From contig JARGXX010000086.1 of NCBI GenBank assembly GCA_030374765.1, forward strand, positions 1,054,001 through 1,118,000: 64,000 nt of DNA. Reading direction: 5' to 3'. The DNA comes from Agarophyton chilense (Eukaryota; Rhodophyta; Florideophyceae; Gracilariales; Gracilariaceae). The translations under genes and the position numbers were made by a program. The notes beneath the pieces are model-generated. The model was not told where the DNA came from, made no database searches, and saw nothing but the letters and a program-made list of their open reading frames with translations. Every line of letters starts with the position of its first letter. Positions within the stretch are counted from its first letter, which is position 1. Below, in pieces: positions 51,667 through 61,272 of this stretch.

Positions 51667-53004
51667 TATCCATACCAAGGAGACCATTGTCATTATCCAC
51701 AGTGTTGCCGTGCACGCTGTTCACGTTTCCTACCTGGGAGAGGGAGCACCTAGGACTTATTGTAATAGAACTATGCATCCCCAACGATAAGTGCCTTTAT
51801 TGCACTACAAACCTGCCCCCTCCCCCCCTCTCCCCTTACTTAGGCTCAAGTAGATCCCCTGGTTTGTAACGAATCCCGAGGCAGGAAATGCACCGGGACG
51901 CAGTCATGGTGCTGAAAAAGCCTGCCACACGCGTACGGAGTGGTTGAGGTAGTGGTTTGAAATCGTTAGAACGTGCAGCAGATATTGCACCTCGTCGGAT
52001 GTTTTGTAGGATATCGACATGATGCATTCCCTTCCACCGACGCTACTCAGATATTTTCGGATGTTTTCTTCTGTATGGAGCAGGCTGAGTAAACCTCTCG
52101 CAGTCGATGGCGAGCCCATTGTAGGGATGAGGGATCTGATGCTCTCCGGTGGCCAGTAAGCACCGTGACCTGGCACTGTTCGTCCGAAGCCTCGCAAAAG
52201 AGGATTTCGCAGCCATGACTTGAGCAGGGCAGTAACGTCTTCAGGACCAAATTACCTGTGCCACTGCCTATTGCGTGGAATGCGTTCTTTTCATGGGCTA
52301 GAACAGGCGTAGAACAAGGTTGCCGCTGCATTCCCGTTATCAGTTTTCGGCTTCGCTCGATAGCTGGCAACCCTTTGCAGCCACAGTTCGACGTATCTGT
52401 TTAGGACAATTTTTCTCGCCGTAGCATTCAAAGGCTTCTTGGACATAAACGACGACTGCGTATCACTGTTCCAACTCGGCTCTGGTCATTTCTCTCCTGG
52501 GTCAGCACTTCGGGAGTTGAGGCGCCCGACTCCGGTAGCGCTCCGGTTATGAGGCCCGAGGGAGCTGTGTTTCCTATTTCCATGTTTCTAAGGAAATCTC
52601 TCGTTCTAAAGTCTCGATTGCGGCGGAGATCATAGGCGTTCAAAAACCAAACTGGTTTGTCAGTGCGACCACTGGAGAGGCGTCATCCCCTGCTTCGTTG
52701 GGTTAATGAATGTTCGATCCGTAAATGGAGGTTCCAAGACTCTCTAGCACTGCAGTGCTTTCTGGGACCAGCTCTGGTCCGATTCGCTTACACCAGGCGG
52801 GAGCTCAGGGCACACCGGCGCTCTGCAGCAGTTTCCACCATTCGAGCAGACATTGGAGGATTTCTACTAGCCATCTGGATCACTATGTAAATCCCAACCG
52901 GGACTCCTTCAGTGAGCGCCATGTTTCTATCCCACATCCCGTCAGAGAGTATGTTTCTCTATGATAATTGTACCGGGATGTGCTGCTGTTTCAGGTAGTA
53001 CCGT
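51667..53004 (-). other. Unassigned coding-like region
   Basis: On the minus strand several overlapping frames (52643-52428, 52370-52047, 52197-51904, 52027-51836) look like one coding sequence with breaks or introns; composition is balanced, with stretches such as RNPLLRGFGRTVPGHGAYWPPESIRSLIPTMGSPS. I do not recognise the protein. 52650-53004 has only short frames. 53000-53004 (ACCGT) is the left target duplication of Copia-3. Confidence 0.3.
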
Positions 53005-53320
53005 TGTGAGAATCATGGAGCAAGAGCACAGCCTTCGAAGAGTGCTCTAGCTTAATTAGAAAGACTTTGCATTGCCCAATGCAATATTGAAAGGGCAATA
53101 CCGCCCAAATGTTTGTCAGCAGAAGAGCCCTTGCCAAAGGGCACAGCACACGATAGAGAGGACCCAGCATTGGGTCAAATAAAGAGGAGAGAACGGCGGA
53201 CCAGCGAAGAGGAGCTGAGGGATAGAGGCCGAGCTTTGTGCTGAACGCATCCACACACGCGCGAGACATCTGCGACGACAGCCCTACGACATGTCCGACA
53301 GCTTTGCCAAACCTGTTACA
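53005..53320 (+). repeat. Copia-3 5' LTR
   Basis: Starts TGTGAGAATC and ends CTGTTACA. Has an AAATAAAG run (53177-53184). The first gag ATG (53291) lies inside its last 30 bases. Confidence 0.94.
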
Positions 53321-54424
53321 GTTATGGGCCCAGCGGGGCCTGTACTCGCAGATTCCAGTGGCAACAGTAATAATGCTCCTCTGTTCGTAACCAACGTCAC
53401 CTCGAAAGTTCGTTACCGCGATGAGCTACGGTTCTGGATGCAGATGGTCAACGAAATGGCAGAAGTTGACACCAAATGGAAGGCCTTGCGCAAGGGTGCT
53501 GGATACATCATTTACCGTTCATGTGACCAGACAGCTCAAGCCTTATTGAAAAAGGCGGTTTCCAATCGTACCCTATCTCTTTCAGTTCAGCATGATGATC
53601 CCAAGAACGAGAAACTCATCGAGAGCATACTCGATGTCATTGCAAAAGACACTCCTACTGAGTCAATGAAAAGAGAAGTCGACTTGCTCACAGCTATACA
53701 CAGTTGCTCACGAGCTGAGAATGAACCCGTGTCTTCGTTTGCAACTTGATTTACTGGAGCCGTGGCGAGGTATACAAATCATACAACCGGAATGAGTGAC
53801 GCAACGAGCAGGCAGTTTGCAGTCATGATGATTCGTAACGCACAGTTAACCCCAGACACGATGAATTCTCTCCTTTTCCAACTCACTTCGTCCACCTTGG
53901 AGAAAGCAGATCACTTGGGGCAGATCTTGGCTTTGAATTCCGAGCTCAATTTCCTCCTGAATATTTTAAGAACTTCACAATCATCAGAGGTAGATGTAGC
54001 TGAATCACTAACACTCAAAGTCCAGGAGGAAGCAAAGAAAATACAGGACCAAAGTGTGCATAAAGTACCAATGTTCACCATAGAAATTGCTGCAGAATAC
54101 CTATCTCATGTTCAGAGCAAACCACAGCACAGTCCTGGCACCTTAAATATCAAGACTCATGGATCGATGCTGGGAAAAAGAAATACTTCTCCTTATGTTG
54201 GTAGCAGAAAGGACTTCAAGAAGCTGAAGGAGGAGACCAAATGCCGAGCATGCAATAATTCCGGTCATTGGTGGAGAGACCGCGAAGACTGCCGTGCTAT
54301 CATGAAATCGAGACGTCAGGCGAAACGAAATGACGCTAGCGCAACGCCTGCCCCTGACGAAAGGCCCCCCCTTCATGAAAGCAACAAAAATGAGCCGGCC
54401 TCACAGTCGCTTTTTCGGGATTGA
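53291..54424 (+). pseudogene. Copia-3 Gag, one nonsense codon
   Basis: One phase from ATG 53291, inside the LTR, through the primer site (a second ATG at 53323, within gttATGggcc) to TGA 54422-54424, with one internal TGA at 53747-53749 (SSFAT-stop-FTGAV). A helical capsid-like body (RDELRFWMQMVNEMA, LLKKAVSNRTLSLSVQ, TAIHSCSRAENEPV), then a zinc-knuckle-like CRACNNSGHWWRDREDC (C-x2-C-x4-H-x6-C) at about 54243-54293 and a Pro-rich tail. The internal stop is most simply a CGA-to-TGA change. Pol follows in the -1 phase with a 30-nt overlap. Confidence 0.85.
53321..53333 (+). promoter_or_regulatory. Copia-3 primer binding site, half tRNA-iMet type
   Basis: GTTATGGGCCCAG directly after the LTR, complementary to the anticodon arm of initiator tRNA-Met, the same primer type as Copia-2 and Drosophila copia. 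Confidence 0.88.
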
Positions 54425-57400
54425 GGCCAGTTGGGCTCCGTCCTGACCTCAATCCTATATTAGATGAAGGAGCTCCAACCTCAACTGGAGGAATTGAAGA
54501 GGCAACAGCACTGTGCGACGCCCTTGGCATCACATTGACACTAGATCCCCCCCGAGAGCATTATTACCATGGCTGGGGCAATCATTCAGAAAAAGCTAAA
54601 CGTGTCATATGCACTTGGAATCTGATTATAAACGATGCCAACCATCGTCGCACGGTGCTACCATTCGACCTAGTACATGGTTCTTCGCCACTCCTCATTG
54701 GCCTGGACGTGAAGAGATTTGCCAATACACTCAACCGAACCAAGCCACAGATACTCTGCTTCAAACGTCCAATGGATACTGCTGAACGCGTGTTCCGAAC
54801 GTATATTGAGAAGGACTGTCATGGAAATGAGAGGCTTCGGATGGAAATAATCCCACATCGAGCCTCGAACATAAATACCCTGATGTCAAACTCTAGCCTG
54901 CGACTGAACAAGAATGAACTAAAAAAGATACATCGCTTCACACACGCCACAGCTAACGAGATGAAAGCTATACTGAGGGACGCTGACAAGCTGACAGACG
55001 ACCTAAGCCGATCATGTGAGGAAATCCACGATGCCTGCGATATCTGTGCTTCCACTGGACGCCCTGCTCACCGAAAGAAAATCTCGCTAACGCATGTAAA
55101 CGAAGCATTCAATGAGTCTTTACAAGCCGATTTCCTCGTGGTATACATAGAGAATCTCAAATATGAAATCCTCAATATCATCGACGCTGGCACGAACTAC
55201 GGCGAGAGGTCGATTGTGACGAAGAAAGACGCGAGTGAGATGTGCAACAAGCTGGAGTCGGAATGGATATGCCACCATGGAGCCCCAAAGTATTTCAGCA
55301 CAGACCCTGAATTGACAAATCCAGCGCTGACGAAGCTCATGAACGCACATGGTATCAAAATGGAAGACCGCCCGGCAAGGTGTTCATCCAAAAACGGCAA
55401 GATCGAACGCAACAACGGCTTATTCAAGTCAGTATTTGCTCGCCTATCTAAGGAGAACACCACGGCTTCACCACGAACCCTTGTCGCCCGAACGTCCTTC
55501 TAGAGCAACTTGTTCCACGGAAACTCCACATTGAGCTCCTTTCAACTTGCAAGGGGATACTCACCGTCGCTGCTGGGTATACCAGCCAATTGTGTCCCAG
55601 AAGAACTTCTTAACGCCCACAAGCGCACAACAGCCACTCGAGCTCTGCAAAAGGTGCTCAAAGCACACAACAACCACCTCATTCCCCCACATTCCATCCG
55701 ACCAGGAACATCTATCTGGGTATATTTCAACACATCAAAGCAGAACGAGCGGGTGAGGTCGGTTAAAGCCACGGTAACGCAGACCACCCCATTCTATGTT
55801 AAATGTAGACGGTCTAACCGAGGCCCGCCGATGAAAGTCGCATACGAACACGTTCGTCTTGTTCCTGATGGCCAACTTGCTAGCCAATTACAAGAAGGTA
55901 TATTAGAGGATATACTCGCGCATGAAACACCAGAGACAGCACACAATCCCCAGGACGACGCAGAAGTACCACGTGAATCAGAACAGATCATGATCGATGT
56001 ATTCGGCCCTGATTATTCATCGGAAGACGAAGCCACGAATGAGGGCCTTCACAATTCGTTCTTCTCTACCACAGTAATTGGGGATGCTTCACGGGATATT
56101 GGCCAGGTCAGCGCAGAAGGACCTCCAAAAGAATATGATGCACACCTCAAGTCTGACGAGCAATTCGTCCTCACGGAGATCTACAAGGCTATTGGTAACC
56201 AGCAGGTCACCCGCAAAAGAATGGAATGTGTACCCCAATGGATACTCGACAAGGCTGTAGAGGATGAAATCCAGAACGCTTGGAAAGGCGCATATGTTGA
56301 GGTACCTGAACACGAAGTACCGGTGCACGCTAACGTCATTAGCTCCCATGTCGTGTACAAAGTAAAGAACGAAAAGAAGAACCAGAAAAGAATGAAAGCA
56401 AGGCTGTGCCCGCACGGGAACCGTGACAAGGAAAAGGGGAATATCAGAAACGATTCTTCGAACGCTCAATTCGACGTCATACGCATCCTTCTATCGCTGA
56501 CATCGTTCCTCAGATTACGAATTAGATGCATCGACATTAAAGGAGCGTACCTCTAGAGCGGACCTATTACCAGAGAACTATATGTGCGTCCACCTAAAGA
56601 ATGGAAAGGCCGCCGCGGAAACCTATGGAAACTGACCAAGCTTCCATATGGCATCAGTGAGGCAGGAAGACAGTGGGCTACTGTCATTGAGAGCTGGTTG
56701 TTGACCGAAGCAAACTTTTCTCGTGCCTTTGGAGTTACGCAACTATATATCAGAAGGAAAGATGACGGATCTATAAAGCTATTGCTTGCCAAGTTAACGG
56801 ACGACCTTCTGATCTCTGGATCCGTAGAGGACATGCGCGACTTTGCATTGGAACTTGATCAACGATTTTGTGTCAGCAAGACGATCATCGACGACGAAAT
56901 TAAGTTCAATGGATGTGTCATCAAACAGTACGACGACTTCGCTATCCAACTGTCTATGGAAGAGTATGTGAACCCGATAAAGCCAATAAACATTAGCAAA
57001 GCGCGCAAATCTATGCGAAATGATACCGCACACCCCAATGAGATTCGATCGTATCGTGCACTGGCGGGTGAACTTACTTGGTTAGGGTGTGGTTCGCTAC
57101 CACAAGCCGCGTACGTTGGGTGACTCATGCAGCAAAGAATGAGCAAACTAACGATATCGCATTTGATTGACGCAAACAAGATGCTGCATGAGCTTCGAAA
57201 CCTCCGACCAGTACTCACCTTTCGGCGTTCTAATGGAAATATTACAGCAATTGAAGTGGTTTCCTTCTCGGATGCGTCCTTCAATATTTCAACCAGCCAG
57301 ATATACGGGCAGACTGGAGTGATCACTGGACTACGATACAGGGCGGAGGACGACGCAACGACGTACCGCATAATTGACTGGTCAAGTACAAAACAAAGGA

Positions 57401-57796
57401 GAGTATCGTACTCATCATACGGCGCAGAAATAATTGCTTGCACTGAAGCAGATGATAGAGGGTTCTATTTGAAATCGATGCTTAAATCTATCTCCCCCGA
57501 AGGACCAATTCGTGCATATTCTCAACGTGGACTCTAAAGGATTATTTGACACAATTACAACGCTGCACGAAGGAAGGGAGTACAGACTAAGGCAGACAGT
57601 ACAACGATTGAGAGACTCATTTGAAGCTCACGAAATGGATGTGCTTCGGTGGATACAAGGAAAGGTTAATATTGCTGATGCACTCACAAAGTATAACCCA
57701 ATGATGCACAAACTGCTGAACCGAATTGCTGTAACCGGAACACTAACACTCCCCGAACATCGATCATTCCGCCTAGACAGCAAAGCATGGAAGTGA
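54421..57796 (+). pseudogene. pol: Copia-3 Pol: protease, integrase, RT, RNase H
   Basis: Open from 54394 with no ATG, -1 to gag. Protease region (ILDEGAPTSTGGIEEA, 54462). Integrase: zinc finger H-H-C-C (HRFTHAT ... CDICAS, 54930-55050), catalytic Asp in QADFLVVY, STDPEL, and Glu in KNGKIERNN. Stop TAG 55501. Integrase C-terminus, acidic linker, RT start (WKGAYVEVPEHE; IRCIDIKGAYL, first Asp). Stop TAG 56554. RT LTKLPYGISEAGRQW and active site KLTDDLLISG. Stop TGA 57121. RNase H FSDASFNIS and SYGAEIIACTEA, a frameshift at about 57520, then NVDSKGLFDTI ... NIADALTK to TGA 57794-57796. Most stops fit single C-to-T changes. Confidence 0.9.
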
Positions 57797-57832
57797 GAGT
57801 TGCATCAAATAGCTTGATGCAACTGGGGGGTG

Positions 57833-58148
57833 TGTGAGAATCACGGAGCAAGAGCACAGCCTTCGAAGAGTGCTCTAGCTTAATTAGAAAGACTTTGCAT
57901 TGCCCAATGCAATATTGAAAGGGCACTACCGCCCAAATGTTTGTCAGCAGAAGAGCCCTTGCCAAAGGGCACAGCACACGATAGAGAGGACCCAGCCTTG
58001 GGTCAAATAAAGAGGAGAGAACGGCGGATCAGCGAAGAGGAGCTGAGGGATAGAGGCCGAGCTTTGTGCTGAACGCATCCACACACGCGCGAGACATCTG
58101 CGACGACAGCCCTACGACATGTCCGACAGCTTTGCCAAACCTGTTACA
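57833..58148 (+). repeat. Copia-3 3' LTR
   Basis: A 316-bp copy of 53005-53320 after the purine tract; followed by ACCGT at 58149-58153. Confidence 0.94.
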
Positions 58149-59480
58149 ACCGTACACAAGGATTTTGGTAGATCAATCGGCGTCGTCTCTTTGAGTCTTG
58201 TTGTGTGCGTTAGGGTCATCTTCCGGAGAACGCGAAGCATGATCTTCCTAATCGCCCTTCAGAAACTTCTATCAGGACATGTCCTACGTGCACTGCTAGC
58301 CCGTGATCAAATACCATAACCAAATGGACGATATCGGCGAGGGGCTGCAGTCTGATTTCACCAAAATGGCCAAGTTTTTAGAGCATAACACTCCGATTCA
58401 TTGCATAATGGGCGATCTTGGCTTCTGCCTACAGCATGACCAAATCTACTCAATGAAGCAGTTAAAATGGTGTGGGAATTTTACCGTCGACGAGGCATAC
58501 ATCAGAGAGACGTACAGATACCTATTCGGATGACACAACCTGGAATTATTTTACATGCCATTCTCCGTTAGGACGAATATCTAAGTTCTCCTCAAAAATT
58601 CTTTGCTGCACGGAATCAAAGTCGCATCCAGTCACTTAGTTCCTACTACGTCGTTTTTGGCGTACTATACAAATATCCTTCTGAGTCAACACAACAGCTT
58701 CACGAACGCCATATGCAAGGTGTCCTTCGCCGCAAGGGTAGTGCTCGTCCTGTTGGCGTGGATTCATGCTGTTTGGTATGAAATGCTCTGCCGTACGAAG
58801 AGGAGGGATTGGCGACTGTACCAGGATGCGGAATGGTCATCCACTCAGTTCGCATGGTCCCGTGAACGGCTAAGTTATCTGCTACACTCGTGAGCGGGGG
58901 GTCCAAAATATTCTCCGAAGCTGTACCTCCAATTTTTTTCGATGCATGGCACCTCATTGACAATATTTATTCGCATCTTCGGCCACCTACTCTGATGTTT
59001 TCGGTTTTTGGATCCCACCCAAAACGAGCCCCAAGTTTCACCTCTCGTCGAGAATTTACGGCCTACTGCAATACCATTTTTTCTCAATGGATATCAGTTC
59101 AGGATAGATCCCCGGACTTCATGTACAGATCTTCGAGACCATGAGGTTCAATGAAATTTTGCGCATATTGAACAATATTTTTTCGTGTCCAATTCTTGTA
59201 GCGCTTCTCTCACAGAATTTTACGCATCGGGGATATGTTTTAAAACCGAAGGTTGACCGGCGCTTGATCGTAAACAGCCCATGCGAGAGAGTAGTTATTA
59301 AGAATAGCCAGTTGATTACGGTTTTTTAATTGCTCTTCTTGGTCCAAAACGCCCATTCATGATGGCTGCCAATGGGCTGAACGGCAGACTCAAAGAAGCG
59401 AGAGATGCAGTAAGTAGAGAAATAATTTCATATGTGAAGGACCTCGTGCAGCGTTATTCTTACAGTAAGTATCTTGGAAA
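58149..59480 (+). other. Unassigned region right of Copia-3
   Basis: Short plus-strand frames (58303-58533, 58603-58893, 58890-59144, 59141-59329) follow each other and may be the remains of one coding region; the stretch GPKRPFMMAANGLNGRLKEARDAVSREI near 59349-59430 also looks coding-like. I recognise no family. Could be another old transposon. Confidence 0.25.
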
Positions 59481-60800
59481 ACTGCATGATACATTACATG
59501 CGACTACTAGAAACAAAAAAAAGTAGTTGTTTTACGTAAAAATTATGATGATGAAATACTTTTACGTACGCTACTGTTCTTATGGGTGTGTACATATCAT
59601 ATTTATTCCTTTTTTTCGTGCAATAGAAATCTTGATAAATCTCTTGGGAGTCTGGGGCTTTGCCGTTGTCGTATGACTCTAAGAGGATCGAGACACATGT
59701 ATTTCTGTTTGCGTAAGATCTATTGTTTGGCTCCTCACTTAATATGTACTGATTGTCGTTTTCATTTTTTTGTATTTTGGTACTTAAGGCAGAACTGGTA
59801 GTGGTTGTGTGGACTCTTATTTCCGTTCCACAAACTTTTTTTCGAGGCCAAGACAAAAATATCTAAGAATGACAACACCGAAAATTTTTGTCTTGCAAAA
59901 TACCGTTTGCACCGCCATCAAGAAGCTCTTATATGAGGCATGTGCCCCAGTTTGAAAACATTTAGGATAATACAGACTGTTTTGAAAAGTATTTGAAGTG
60001 TGCAACGATGAAATCATCTGGTTACTCGTTGAAAAAGTAACTTTCTACTATCAAGAACATTGTGCAAAGTTCATTTAGGACATTTGATGAACTCAAATTA
60101 ATTGTTCATCCAAAACATTCTAACGCGAAAACCGTCAACCGTGGGATATAAATCATCAATTTTGGACTTCGAAGCAAAACATGAGGACTTCTTTTAAACA
60201 ATCAACTTCTTTAATTTTTTATATTGGCGGGGGTGGCGGACGCGTGGTGGACACGTATCGGGCTTTGCAGAGGGTGCGGTGGGGGGCACGGCGATGGTGG
60301 CCGCGGCGCTGTAAGTGACAGTGCGATCAGCTTCGCCAGGAAATGTTTGATTAATTTAGCTAAATTCCAAAGTTAAAAAAAATGGAGATTTCAATGTTTT
60401 TTTATGGAGTCAAAGCAAAATGATGTAGAGAATCTTTAATATAGTTAGACAAGAGAAAGCGGCCTCCGGCTGCAGGCGGCGCTGCGCGCCGCGGTCGTTC
60501 TGCTGGACTATTTCGATTCTATGAAGCTTATCATACTATGCTTGAGCTTTTAGTAGCGTTTGTAGCTCTGAGCGTAGCCTTTTGCAGAGATATAACGCCA
60601 AACTTGCTGGAGATTCTATTGTTGACAGTGTAGACGTACATTGATGGATCATAGCAGGTTATCGGCTACTAGGAGCGCTGTGCCGTTTAGCATTAGCTGG
60701 TGCACGATATATTAAAGATATATCGTGAAACGAGCTATGAAATGTATGATAAGCTTGGTTAAGGACATTTTATTTAAAAGAAATGGGGCAGTTGTAGCAT
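59481..60800. other. AT-rich non-coding region with GC-rich islands
   Basis: No gene seen. AT-rich to about 60220, then short GC-rich blocks at 60225-60320 and 60460-60500 (ggcggcgctgcgcgccgcgg) set in AT-rich DNA. The region may belong to the 3' part of the second Helitron. Confidence 0.5.
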
Positions 60801-61090
60801 ATTATGCCGTTCAAACTGCCTCCGAAACTGTAACTTGCAGTGTCGACGTACAGGCACGGACTTAGCAACTTGACTGCCGCTAGCGGCGCTGCGCGCCTTA
60901 GCAGCGGCCGCGGCACGCACATATTTCCGTTTGAACTGCCGCCAATACTATTACTTGCAGTGTAGACTTAAAGTGACGGACTATGCAACTTGACGGCCGC
61001 TAGCGACGTACAGGCAAGTACTTTGCAACTTGACGGCCACTAGCGGCGCTGCGCGTCTTAGCAGCGGCCGCGGCACGCATAGGGGCGCCG
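60801..61090. repeat. GC-rich direct repeats, about 120-bp period
   Basis: Two diverged 120-bp units (about 60811-60930 and 60931-61050) share gaactgcc, acttgcagtgt.gac, gacgga and gcaacttgac.gccgctagcg. A block ctagcggcgctgcgcg.cttagcagcggccgcggcacgca recurs at 60881 and 61041, and gacgtacaggca at 60845 and 61005. Rich in short palindromes such as gcggccgc and ccgcgg. Function unknown. Confidence 0.75.
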
Positions 61091-61272
61091 GATATCTCTT
61101 TGTAGCACGAGAATGCATTGGTTTCAAACTATCTTGGTGATTTGGCTTTTTATGGCTCCGTGCGTCTCTAATCCGGAATGGGAAAAAGTTTGAAGATCAA
61201 AGCAGGTTTACACGCAAACAAATAGAAAAGCATCACATTTTTTTGGCTGAGTGTTTGAGCACTGATGCATAT

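Larger units (their letters stand above)
53005..58148 (+). mobile_element. Copia-3: complete but mutated copia element
   Basis: 5144 bp, flanked by ACCGT at 53000-53004 and 58149-58153. LTRs 53005-53320 and 57833-58148 are both 316 bp and differ at about four sites (1.3%), so insertion is recent. A half tRNA-iMet primer site follows the 5' LTR and an AACTGGGGGG purine tract precedes the 3' LTR. Gag and pol are readable almost end to end, broken by stops at 53747, 55501, 56554 and 57121 and one frameshift near 57520. Confidence 0.95.

Noticed and set aside
7289-57123. Reassignment of TGA or TAG to amino acids, given many in-frame stops
   Set aside because: The three host genes use stops normally, Trp is TGG in them, and all three stop codons interrupt the elements; ordinary decay is simpler.
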